36,001 bases of DNA from a virus: the IMG/VR virus record IMGVR_UViG_3300041809_000250, positions 1-36,001 of that record; one strand, given 5' to 3'. This document shows, piece by piece, positions 16,759 through 25,297 of the stretch. Position 1 is the stretch's first letter, and each line of letters starts with the position of its first letter. A model generated the notes under the pieces. That model was not told the origin of the DNA. It was given only the letters and a program-made list of their open reading frames with translations, and searched no databases. The position numbers were made by a program, and so were the translations under genes.

Positions 16759-16785
16759 CCTACCCTAAGAAATACTTAAGGCAGG
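16759..16785 (-). terminator. Terminator-like hairpin ahead of the capsid operon
   Basis: An 11-pair stem (CCTGCCTTAAG/CTTAGGGTAGG, two G-U pairs) with a 5-base loop follows the spanin-like gene by 12 bases. No U-tract follows on the minus strand; TTTT follows on the plus strand. CTCACTT direct repeats flank it (plus-strand AAGTGAG at 16752-16758 and 16791-16797). Confidence 0.5.
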
Positions 16786-16797
16786 TTTTGAAGTGAG

Positions 16798-17406
16798 TTA
16801 AAACGAAAGGGAAAATGAGTAGATCACACCCATAAATACCGAGGGCACTAACTTTAGATCTCCGACTATAGGAATAGCATAGCCAATGCCAACACCGAAT
16901 TTGATATGCCAGAAAAAAGTATCCGGGGGTTGCAGGTATGTAGGTTTATATTCCGTCTTTATAAAATGTGTTACCTTGATAGTAGGCTTAACATTAAATT
17001 TATTCACCGGGGGGAACAAATACTTTAATTGCAATCTTAATGTATCTTTTGCCGTGTAGGTAGTGTCACCATATTGAAAATCATTAGGAATTGGTATTGA
17101 CGTATCCGCGATTGCTTCTGTAACTTTCATTTTCACGGTATCGATAATAGTCACCGTGTCTATTTTGGCGGGAATATTATGCTCCGCTACGATCTTTGTT
17201 ATTGTCTTTAATTGTTTAATCGTTGTATCGCTCAAATGAGCCTGTAGATCAAACGCCGGGATAGATATTGAGTCTTGTTTAGCTTCAACCTTTGTCTGCG
17301 GTAAAGGAACCGGTTTAACTTCATAAAATCCTTTTGTAATAAAAAAAGTTATCACAATTGAAATAAGTATACCTACGGTATAGGCAACATGGATAAATGG
17401 TTTCAT
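16798..17406 (-). CDS. Membrane-anchored spanin-like protein (DUF6808-like)
   Basis: This 202-residue protein has one N-terminal membrane segment (about 9-27), a long polar region rich in T, D and K, and a C-terminal part of beta strands (FGVGIGYAIPIVGDLKLV, then VFMGVIYSFSL) that looks like outer-membrane hairpins. This shape matches DUF6808-type proteins I know from Bacteroidota phages. It could span the periplasm and join inner and outer membrane at lysis, although lysis genes lie elsewhere in the window. The start overlaps the nuclease stop as ATGA. The function is inferred from topology. Confidence 0.5.
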   Translation of the reverse strand: MKPFIHVAYTVGILISIVITFFITKGFYEVKPVPLPQTKVEAKQDSISIPAFDLQAHLSDTTIKQLKTITKIVAEHNIPAKIDTVTIIDTVKMKVTEAIADTSIPIPNDFQYGDTTYTAKDTLRLQLKYLFPPVNKFNVKPTIKVTHFIKTEYKPTYLQPPDTFFWHIKFGVGIGYAIPIVGDLKLVPSVFMGVIYSFSLSF

Positions 17407-17690
17407 TGAATTGCTCCTATTGTTCTTAGGGCTTCTTCGGTTGTTTCAACAATTGAAATTTGTCCTGTCCAAGCCATGTGAAATATGTCCTCGTCTTTAG
17501 TTAATAATCTCTTTTTTGGCGGTTGTTCCGGGTTCTTAATCTCCAGTAAATAATTCCTACGCCTAAATCCTACCACGATGTCGGGAAAACCTTTGCCCAA
17601 ACTACTCGTAATAGCCACACTGGCTCCGGCTTTCCTCAGTCCTTCGACAACCGCCTCTTGGTTATCATCAATTCTTGCCTTTTGTCTCAC
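17403..17690 (-). CDS. VRR-NUC-type PD-(D/E)xK nuclease
   Basis: This 95-residue protein has the compact PD-(D/E)xK layout of VRR-NUC nucleases: an N-terminal helix with E12 and E16, then a GFPDIVVG strand (D37), then YLLEIK with E50 and K52. Family members act on branched DNA or serve as phage recombination or packaging nucleases. The length is normal for a stand-alone single domain. The start is GTG (17688-17690) with an AAAGGG stretch 4 bases upstream. It overlaps the preceding helix-turn-helix gene by 23 bases, so both are probably co-translated. An ATG does not occur in a sensible position. Confidence 0.8.
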   Translation of the reverse strand: MRQKARIDDNQEAVVEGLRKAGASVAITSSLGKGFPDIVVGFRRRNYLLEIKNPEQPPKKRLLTKDEDIFHMAWTGQISIVETTEEALRTIGAIQ

Positions 17691-18012
17691 TTTGCCCTTT
17701 ACTTAGCAAATCCTCAAAATCAAACTTTTTGCCCCAATAACGCTCACGGAGTCTGTACGCTGTGCGCCTGCTAATCCCTTCGCTTTCAGCTATCTCCTCT
17801 GTAGTTTGCTTGGCGAATTCCGGGTCGTCTTTTAATTTGAAGTATAGTGATAACTTGTACAATGTAGCAATCGGGAAACTTACTATTTGAAGCTTCCTCA
17901 ACTGCCTGTTAGCATGGTAAATTAATTTTATTGCCTCGTGTCCAACCTTCAACCTTAACTCGTTCAAGATCATTAAAACTTTAATTCTGTCAATCTCTTT
18001 TACGGTTTGCAT
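17668..18012 (-). CDS. Helix-turn-helix DNA-binding protein
   Basis: This 114-residue protein carries a clear helix-turn-helix at about residues 70-92: TTEEIAESEGISRRTAYRLRERY. The N-terminal half is helical and basic and may mediate dimerisation. Phage proteins of this size are often transcription regulators or small-terminase-like factors. It lies in a short operon with a nuclease, just before the terminator and promoter-like motif of the capsid operon, so control of late genes is a reasonable but untested idea. The ATG follows the stop of the gene before it directly (18013). Confidence 0.65.
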   Translation of the reverse strand: MQTVKEIDRIKVLMILNELRLKVGHEAIKLIYHANRQLRKLQIVSFPIATLYKLSLYFKLKDDPEFAKQTTEEIAESEGISRRTAYRLRERYWGKKFDFEDLLSKGQSETKGKN

Positions 18013-18474
18013 TTAGTTAGACCCTCCGTTTTGATCTTCCCTACCCCAAAAGTCTTTTGAGTTAATGCTTTGGTTCGGGATATATGGCATGATCTCATCA
18101 TTTCCTAAATCAATTTGATGAATGTCTTGCGGAGTAGCAAAACTGTTTTCCCGTTCCTTAATATAGAGTAGGGCTCCCAAGACATTGTATATGTCGCTTC
18201 CCTCATCGAATAAATCTTTTACTTTATCGTCAAACTCTGTAAAGCCTCCAACTACATTTTCATACTTCCCGGCTTTTTGGGGTGCGATCTTAAAAAGTAT
18301 CGGGTGAAGAGCTTCCCAAAATCCCCCGGTTTGTTTGTACTCGCCCTGTCCCCGCTCATTGGTTAGCCAAGTGTCAAGAAGCGAGTTAACGGCTTCACTG
18401 ACGTACTGCTCCGGAGTCCTGCCGTCTGCATGTTCCTGAAAGTACCTTTCTAATTCATCTGTTTGGTAATACAT
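18013..18474 (-). CDS. Unknown acidic protein after the DarB-like gene
   Basis: This 153-residue protein starts at ATG 18472-18474, with AAAGGAG ending 8 bases upstream inside the stop of the giant gene (AAG GAG TGA). An in-frame GTG at 18483 has no comparable ribosome site, so I prefer the ATG. The protein begins MYYQTDELERYFQEHADGRT and is acidic, with a phenylalanine- and tryptophan-rich middle (FWEALHPILFKI) and an asparagine-rich C-terminus. I recognise no family. It is coupled to the giant gene and could act with it. Confidence 0.6.
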   Translation of the reverse strand: MYYQTDELERYFQEHADGRTPEQYVSEAVNSLLDTWLTNERGQGEYKQTGGFWEALHPILFKIAPQKAGKYENVVGGFTEFDDKVKDLFDEGSDIYNVLGALLYIKERENSFATPQDIHQIDLGNDEIMPYIPNQSINSKDFWGREDQNGGSN

Positions 18475-18479
18475 TTTAC

Positions 18480-21400
18480 TCACTCCTTTGTTTCTTTGCT
18501 TGGTTCTTCTTTTTGTCCTGTCGCTAATCTCTTAACGATGTTTTCGTAATTTTCGCCATAATATTTCTCGGCTAAACTTTCGGCCTTATTGTGCCTATCA
18601 TAATCTTTTGATTTTAATTCTTTGTGAAGAAATTTAACTACGTTCTCATCTTCCTGCGGGAAAACTATTTTTCCACCTTCGTTGTCAATATACATTTTGG
18701 CTTTTTCAAAATCAGCAATTTTGTATATGCCGTCCATATCCCTATAAATAACTGGATGATAATTATTTTCATCATCTGCAAGGTTTTTAAGTATCTGCGA
18801 TTTATGCTGTTTGAGTATTTCAACCGGCAATCTTGATATTACGCAATCATCATGTGTTTTGTCTTCATTGATTAACTTATCAAATAGCTTAGGCAAATCC
18901 ATCTCGGTTTTTTCAATAGTCTTACCATACTGCGCCTCAAACTGTTTAATCGTTAAGGTCTTGGTCTGTACTCCTGAATATGCGTTCCATGTTTCTAACT
19001 CAACCCTGCCGGTACTATGAGTGTAATTTTTAACTATAGCCAAGTTATCATTTGCAAAACTATATTTGATTATACTATTGATCGGAATTAATGTATCGAA
19101 CTCCGGCATTATGATAGGTCGTTTATCTAAGGTTATTGCGTCCTTGTGTTGGAAGTCCTCCTGCGTATTAACATCATTCTGCAATCTTTCTAATTCCTGT
19201 TCCAACTGCTTGTATTGACGGCTGTCCTTTTCCGGCACTCTATTCATACGGAATTTAAGATCAAATATTTCTTCTAAATTCCTGAACCCGGACATGCGCT
19301 TCTTTTCTTTAATTGCGTTCTGCAAAGAAACATTTCTTCTTTCTAATAGCTTTCGGGCTACGTCCGGATTATCAGCCATGCTTATCATCATATCATCTAA
19401 TGATAATTCAACGTCCGGGTTCCATGTATTGCTTTCGCCCTTCATAAACTCTTCGGTCATTTTACCTTTTTGCCTGACCTTATCACTCATAAACGAGTCA
19501 ATACTTCCCTTGCTGAGATAGTAGTGTGTATTAACAAAATCCAAATCGTTTCCTTGCCTAATTCCTCTACCGTTACCCTGTTCGATCTGTAAATAATTCC
19601 ACGCCGGTTGCAAATGGTGAATATCGCTTGTCAGTTTATTGAAGTTAAGACCTTCACCCATCGTTGCATAGTTACCGATAATTACTTTGTACTTGCCACT
19701 ATTGTAGTCCTCTGAAATTTTCGATCTCTTAATTGGGTCTTTTGCTGTAACGCCGTTCACTACACATATTTCGTCTGACGGAATACCCATATCAGTCAAT
19801 TCTTTTTTTAGTTTATCATGCAACTTTGTATTGATAGCAAATATTAATTGCTTACCTCCGTTTTTGTAAATACCAAGAACACTATCATTCAATTGTTTTA
19901 TTTTTTCCAAATCATTATGCTTCTCGACGTAGTCCTCATCAATCTGTTTTGCAAAGTAAGAATTTTTTTGATTATACCAATCAAGGTCGGAGGCAATCTT
20001 TATCATATCAGACTGGATAGAAAAACCGCAATCATCAATTAGCTCCTCGTCTTTTGCCCCGGTATACTTTGTGTTCAATTCTGCAAGCTTAGGCAAGTAA
20101 TCATCGTGGAAATACTCCGACAATTCATCTGCATCCTCTTGGGTGAACATGCCGTCTTCTATTTCCTTCTTTATCTTCTCTTCGTTTAGCTTCCAAGTCC
20201 CATGATCTTTGTCCCACCTTTTGAAACGTACTGTCCAAATTCTCAATTGGCAATTCCTGAATAATTTTTTTTGCCCTTCATTAAGAGTTGACATAACGTT
20301 TTCCGGTTTTTCATTAGGAAATTTTATGTTAGCTTTAACGCTCTGAACATCGTCCTTGGTCTTGTAATCCGTAAATCTGAAAAATAATTTTCTCAATATA
20401 TCCGGTGAACTCCATCCTCCAAATTTCTCTTTCATTATTACTCTACCGTCCGTATCGGTAGTAGGCGCATATTCTTTGATGGCAAACTTGCGGATAAAAT
20501 CATCCATGTTATTTATTCCAAGGTCTGCAAGCTCTTTCTCGGCTACAGGCAATAACATATTAAATACTTCAAGTGGGCTATTACTAATCGGTGTAGCTGT
20601 GAGGGAATAAAAGCCTCCTTCATTATTCTGAGATCTAATAATCTTTGAAGCAAATAAATTGTGTGTCGATCTTTGTGCCGATGTAGAGTTCACGCCCTTA
20701 ATGTTTTCTTCAATGCTCTGGAGGAGGTTCTTTGAATCGTGCGCCTCATCTCTCACCATCATATCAAACCCTAAGTTTTCAAGGTAGATGCCCTGTATTG
20801 CGTCCTTGTTCTCCATCATCTTTGACAACTGCTGTAAAGCATGATCTCTTTTCTTTTTTGCTAATTTACTGGCTGACTCCAGTTGCGGGTAATATTTTTC
20901 GACTAATTCATCTAACATATTTTTCTTTGTTTCCGGAGCCAGGTCAATCATCCCAAAAGTATCACGGCTCATTAGTACCATGTCGTATTCACCGCTTGCG
21001 ATCTGCATTAACTTAACTCTCTTCTCGCCAGCATTTTCCTCAACCCATCTTGATACGCCTGCCTTATTTGTAACTTTCTTCATTCCTACAACTACGTAAT
21101 TAACTCCAACCGTCCATTTGTCAATCTCATTCAACCAATTTTTCAGAACTGATTTAGGTGTTACGATTAAAGGTTTCTTCGCTCTCCCGGTCTCCTTGTG
21201 TAGCAACGTCAAGACAATAGCCTCTAACGTTTTTCCTAATCCGACTCCGTGTGCGACTAATCCTTTCTTTTGGTCATACATTCTGCGCACTAACGCCCAA
21301 GTATGAGCTCCGGCTTTTTCTCTGGCTGTAACCTCCCTACCGTTCGGGGTAGTAGCAATTACCCTGTCGTAGGCAAATTTGCTTAGATTCTCAATCGGGC

Positions 21401-24400
21401 TTTCGTCATATTGTTTTTGCAAATAATTATTGTAGGCTCTATTGTACCGATCTGTTATTGCATCTGACTGTTCATGTCCTTTAAGGAATTTTACAAAACC
21501 GCTTTTAACTTTAGCAATATCCGCTTTAAGTCTCTCGGCTTTTTCGTCTTTTGCAAATATTCGATTGATACCGTTTATGTTAGTTAGCAATGTCAAATAA
21601 AACGGATTATTCTCATCATCGTTTTTGAAATAAAGTTTCAATAGTTCTTTTAATCTGGCATTTTCCTTTTTATCATTTGCTCCTTTGTTGGCAAACAAAA
21701 GATAAAGTTCTTTGTGTATCCCAGTTACGGGCACAATCATTTTTAATTTATCATCATAGACAAGCTTGTCTGCAAAGTTCGCTCCTATTTGCCCGTCTAA
21801 ATATTGGTTTAAAATATCTATACTGAAAAGTTTACCTGCGTCCGACATCATCACCGGCAAGTAATCTAATTCTTTAATGCCTGCCCGTCTCCTCAATTCA
21901 AATATTTGATTTTCCAACTTTTTATCTAACAATTCAAGCTCGTTTCTTCGGCCCGGGTCGGCTGACTCCAACTTTTTCTTGATACTTTTTCTTTTGTCGG
22001 CCCATGCATCCAATTTCCAGTAAACATCACCTACACATACCTCCTGAATAGGTGCATAATCCATGTTTTCATCTAAGAACACGTCTTCACTGTGAAGAAG
22101 AGCTAATTCTAAATCATCATCTCCCGTGTAGAGGCTTCTAATTGATTCCAAATCTCCCGGAATATGGTTATTAACCAAATATTGAGTAATAGAAAAAATA
22201 TCGTTACTGTCATAAACGCCTATATCGGTACTGGATTTATAAACGTTGGTAAAAGCAATCGGGTCTTTGAATATCTGACTAAGATCACCCTTGAGGTCAA
22301 TTGCTCCGGCTATATATAAGATAGGATTAAGTACCGATCTGCCTAAAAACTTTGTGAGCTTGGCTTCTTTTGTCGGGTCTCCGTAAACTTCTACAAATTG
22401 TTTAACTAATCCTCCTAATTGCTCGGCTTTCTTTTGTGCATCACTCGTACTAAATTGACCCTCCTGCAGACCTAACTGAAAATCTCTAATGGCGAGTCCC
22501 AAAGTGACAGCTTTTCTAACCATAATATCTTGGTAATCGCTTTTACCTGTATAGCTCTGTAGTTCCCGGTCTAATCTGTTTCCGAAATCGCCTCCTAAAA
22601 CTGAAATCTGATCTCTCGTTAAATCAGTAATCTTAGATATGTCATTTTGGAGTTCTGTCAACTCCGCGAGGTTATTTACCCTTAGTTTTTCTTTCTGATC
22701 TTCGGGTATACACGTATAATTAGCAAGGTCTTCCTCGTTTATTCTTTCCCATCTATGATTTTCATTCAAACGATAATTTCTACCGTTGATCTGTTTCATG
22801 TCTCCTACATGGAGCTCTTCTTCATTAGATGGCATTGAAGTAATTCCGAGGGCTACATAATCGTCCTTATCCCTCTTCAGCATATCCATCATGCCGTTCA
22901 GTTCCGGTATTTTGAGATCACCCTGCCAAATCTTTTGTCCGAACTGACCAGTACTTTCTTTTCCAAGCGCATACTGCGGATTTTTCTCAAAGTACTTTCC
23001 ACTTATAAAATCATTGTCCAAAACCATTGAATCATATAGTTGATCTAATTCTCCAGACTTTAGATCATTCAATCTTTCTATTGCCTGCTGTGGTCTTTTG
23101 CGGAAGAAAACAATATCCGTTGTTACTTGTGCGTTTGCGTGTTTGAAGGCTCCTGTAGGCATACGAACTGCACCCAAAAATTCGGCTTTTTTGTTCATTG
23201 CAAGCCTCCACGTAGCAAGCTGATTGTCCATTATCCCGGTTGGGACTATCATTCCTAAAATGCCGTATGCTTTTAGATCGTCAATACCTCTCAGAATAAA
23301 ATATTGTTCGTGTGTAGGTACGTCCTGATATGCTGGGTCGTCAATTACACACGCTCCCCTTACGCCGAATGGTGCGTTTCCTATTACTGCGTTATACTCT
23401 CCTCCATCTGAACTGCGGTTAAACTGTTCAAAGCTCTGAATTCTTATGTCGTGGTTCTGTCCATAAAGAATGTCTGCAACCCTACCACTTACCGGGTCAA
23501 TTTCAACGCCGGTAACTAAAGTGTCTTGCGGTGCGGTGTGAATGAAGTTACCTGTAGCGCAGGAAGGTTCAAGCACCTGGCCTCCCTTAAAGCCTAAATT
23601 TTGTATTGCCTTCCACATGAATTCAGTTACCTCCGGAAGAGTGTAGAATTCATTCAGACTAATATCGTCTAAGGTTTCACTTCCTAAATTTCCCCGTCCG
23701 GTATACTGGATAAGTTTTTCCTTATCCTCTTTTGTAAAATCTTTATTCTCTTTTGTGGCCAATAATTCCCTAACCTCTGTATTTAATTTCTCTCTGTTCT
23801 TTTTACCAACGACTTTGGTGTATTCAATGTCTTCAACTTTATCGGCTGGCTTAGTCGTAGGTTTGTTAGATGCAGGTTTACTTTCCTTAGAAGGTTCATT
23901 AGCATCAATGGGCTTGGGACTTTTTCCGATTCCGTGGGTTGATTCTGGCTTTGCTGTTGCCTCACTTGTTTCTCCTTTATGTCCTTGTTCAATTAGGTTC
24001 TGTATCCATGTTCCAAGAAAACTATTTTGACCTTTCTTCTCTTTAAGGTTAACTGCCTTCTGTTCAAACATATCATCATATACCTCGGAATATGTTCCGG
24101 CATAATGATTTTCAAAAGTTAATGCTTCAACTGTTCCGTATTTAGAATCGACTGCAATCTCCATGCGTGGGTCACTCATTAAATCGCCGTTCTGTGTTCC
24201 GAACTGACCCATTGAAACAATCCTCCTGCCCTGGCTGTCTGTTCCGTAACCTTCAACTGATAAGTCCATGTACCCATCGGACTTTAATTTGAAATGATCT
24301 CCGACTTTTATACTGTCAAGGTTTGGAATAACTTTTTTTAGATTACGATAATTCTTACCATAAATCGTATCGTAAAACGGGTTGTCCGCTTTCTTGATTT

Positions 24401-25220
24401 TCTCTACCGGCTTTACTGCGGGTGTCTTTTCTAAAGGCTTTTCATTTGCTATCGGTTCTGCCGATACCGGTTTTTTTTCTTCCGGCTGATTAAACAGTTC
24501 AAGCATTGAGTGAAAGGCTGTAGTGGTTTTTTTAGTTCCCGCTACAGACGAATTTTTTGGTTTCTTATTAAGAGCTACATTGTTTCCAAACAAGGATAAA
24601 GGAGGAGTAGTTTCTGCCTTCTCGCCTTCTTTGAACAATCGCAATACCGACGGGTTTTTTTTTGAACGCTTGTATTGGTAGGTCTGTCCGTCCTTAGTAA
24701 CTGTCTTCCCTTCTTTTGGCTCGCCTTCTTGTGTTTGTTTGAATAAATCTATTTGAACTAAATTAGGAACCTTTATTCCCTTGAAGAGTTGAATAATATT
24801 GTTGACCGCCTTTATCATTTTTCCTTCTCGTTTGGTTAATTTATCTTTGAATTCTGAAAAGTTCATTGGAGTTATACCTTGTAGAAATGTTTGCTCGTCA
24901 TAATGCTTGCGGAATGCGTCCCTTGCTTCCTGCTCGGTGTTAAAACCCAACATCACTTTATCTTCATCATACTTCCCTGTCTCCGGGTTCTGTATATGAG
25001 CAACAAAAACCTGATCGCTATTTTTGTTATCACCTATGAAGCAATCAACTTCATCCCCATCCGTGCCAAATGTACCGGAAATATAACCGTAAGGATTTTG
25101 CATTTTCGTTTCCCACTCGGTTCCATCTGCATCTGTCCCTATTCGTACACTTCCTGTCCGGTTCTCAATCTTTATGTTTAGTCCTTGAAAATCTAAACTA
25201 CCTTGTAACTTGTAACTCAT
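18480..25220 (-). CDS. DarB-like polyvalent protein: InPase-like, N6-adenine methylase and SNF2 helicase
   Basis: This 2246-residue protein is a large polyvalent protein. Residues 1-125 match the InPase-like domain found at the start of such proteins (YGYISGTFGTDGDEVDCFIG). QIDLF lies at 156-160. A methylase follows: motif I LEPSCATGNF (550-559) and the catalytic NAPF (615-618), an N6-adenine type. HRW occurs at 822-824. The SNF2/superfamily 2 helicase has GVGLGKT (1325-1331), DEAH (1491-1494), TATPISN (1541-1547) and QGNGRGIRQGN (1881-1891). Phage P1 DarB combines methylase and helicase and is injected with DNA to block type I restriction. The same use is inferred here because the gene sits among head genes. 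The C-terminus, from about 1990, is helical and then unknown. Confidence 0.8.
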   Translation of the reverse strand: MSYKLQGSLDFQGLNIKIENRTGSVRIGTDADGTEWETKMQNPYGYISGTFGTDGDEVDCFIGDNKNSDQVFVAHIQNPETGKYDEDKVMLGFNTEQEARDAFRKHYDEQTFLQGITPMNFSEFKDKLTKREGKMIKAVNNIIQLFKGIKVPNLVQIDLFKQTQEGEPKEGKTVTKDGQTYQYKRSKKNPSVLRLFKEGEKAETTPPLSLFGNNVALNKKPKNSSVAGTKKTTTAFHSMLELFNQPEEKKPVSAEPIANEKPLEKTPAVKPVEKIKKADNPFYDTIYGKNYRNLKKVIPNLDSIKVGDHFKLKSDGYMDLSVEGYGTDSQGRRIVSMGQFGTQNGDLMSDPRMEIAVDSKYGTVEALTFENHYAGTYSEVYDDMFEQKAVNLKEKKGQNSFLGTWIQNLIEQGHKGETSEATAKPESTHGIGKSPKPIDANEPSKESKPASNKPTTKPADKVEDIEYTKVVGKKNREKLNTEVRELLATKENKDFTKEDKEKLIQYTGRGNLGSETLDDISLNEFYTLPEVTEFMWKAIQNLGFKGGQVLEPSCATGNFIHTAPQDTLVTGVEIDPVSGRVADILYGQNHDIRIQSFEQFNRSSDGGEYNAVIGNAPFGVRGACVIDDPAYQDVPTHEQYFILRGIDDLKAYGILGMIVPTGIMDNQLATWRLAMNKKAEFLGAVRMPTGAFKHANAQVTTDIVFFRKRPQQAIERLNDLKSGELDQLYDSMVLDNDFISGKYFEKNPQYALGKESTGQFGQKIWQGDLKIPELNGMMDMLKRDKDDYVALGITSMPSNEEELHVGDMKQINGRNYRLNENHRWERINEEDLANYTCIPEDQKEKLRVNNLAELTELQNDISKITDLTRDQISVLGGDFGNRLDRELQSYTGKSDYQDIMVRKAVTLGLAIRDFQLGLQEGQFSTSDAQKKAEQLGGLVKQFVEVYGDPTKEAKLTKFLGRSVLNPILYIAGAIDLKGDLSQIFKDPIAFTNVYKSSTDIGVYDSNDIFSITQYLVNNHIPGDLESIRSLYTGDDDLELALLHSEDVFLDENMDYAPIQEVCVGDVYWKLDAWADKRKSIKKKLESADPGRRNELELLDKKLENQIFELRRRAGIKELDYLPVMMSDAGKLFSIDILNQYLDGQIGANFADKLVYDDKLKMIVPVTGIHKELYLLFANKGANDKKENARLKELLKLYFKNDDENNPFYLTLLTNINGINRIFAKDEKAERLKADIAKVKSGFVKFLKGHEQSDAITDRYNRAYNNYLQKQYDESPIENLSKFAYDRVIATTPNGREVTAREKAGAHTWALVRRMYDQKKGLVAHGVGLGKTLEAIVLTLLHKETGRAKKPLIVTPKSVLKNWLNEIDKWTVGVNYVVVGMKKVTNKAGVSRWVEENAGEKRVKLMQIASGEYDMVLMSRDTFGMIDLAPETKKNMLDELVEKYYPQLESASKLAKKKRDHALQQLSKMMENKDAIQGIYLENLGFDMMVRDEAHDSKNLLQSIEENIKGVNSTSAQRSTHNLFASKIIRSQNNEGGFYSLTATPISNSPLEVFNMLLPVAEKELADLGINNMDDFIRKFAIKEYAPTTDTDGRVIMKEKFGGWSSPDILRKLFFRFTDYKTKDDVQSVKANIKFPNEKPENVMSTLNEGQKKLFRNCQLRIWTVRFKRWDKDHGTWKLNEEKIKKEIEDGMFTQEDADELSEYFHDDYLPKLAELNTKYTGAKDEELIDDCGFSIQSDMIKIASDLDWYNQKNSYFAKQIDEDYVEKHNDLEKIKQLNDSVLGIYKNGGKQLIFAINTKLHDKLKKELTDMGIPSDEICVVNGVTAKDPIKRSKISEDYNSGKYKVIIGNYATMGEGLNFNKLTSDIHHLQPAWNYLQIEQGNGRGIRQGNDLDFVNTHYYLSKGSIDSFMSDKVRQKGKMTEEFMKGESNTWNPDVELSLDDMMISMADNPDVARKLLERRNVSLQNAIKEKKRMSGFRNLEEIFDLKFRMNRVPEKDSRQYKQLEQELERLQNDVNTQEDFQHKDAITLDKRPIIMPEFDTLIPINSIIKYSFANDNLAIVKNYTHSTGRVELETWNAYSGVQTKTLTIKQFEAQYGKTIEKTEMDLPKLFDKLINEDKTHDDCVISRLPVEILKQHKSQILKNLADDENNYHPVIYRDMDGIYKIADFEKAKMYIDNEGGKIVFPQEDENVVKFLHKELKSKDYDRHNKAESLAEKYYGENYENIVKRLATGQKEEPSKETKE

Positions 25221-25243
25221 TCAGCTTGCCTTGGAATATTTGT

Positions 25244-25278
25244 TTAATTATAGCTTTATATTAGCAAACTATAATTAA
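25244..25278. promoter_or_regulatory. AT-rich dyad upstream of the DarB-like gene
   Basis: Perfect 10-bp inverted repeat TTAATTATAG/CTATAATTAA with a 15-base spacer, in the 77-base gap between the two giant genes. The layout matches the dyad at 28799-28829 (same spacer, related half-sites). Its right half on the minus strand contains TATAAT, so it may overlap a promoter. Confidence 0.5.
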
Positions 25279-25297
25279 TGTAAGGTTTCGGTAAAAA

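Noticed and set aside
18481-18483. GTG start of the 18013-18474 gene
   Set aside because: The AAAGGAG site is correctly spaced for the ATG three codons later, not for the GTG.
24655-24663. Second A9 run (minus strand) inside the giant gene as a frameshift site
   Set aside because: The shifted frame appears to stop after a few dozen codons and there is no partner frame, so it is probably just a lysine-rich codon run.
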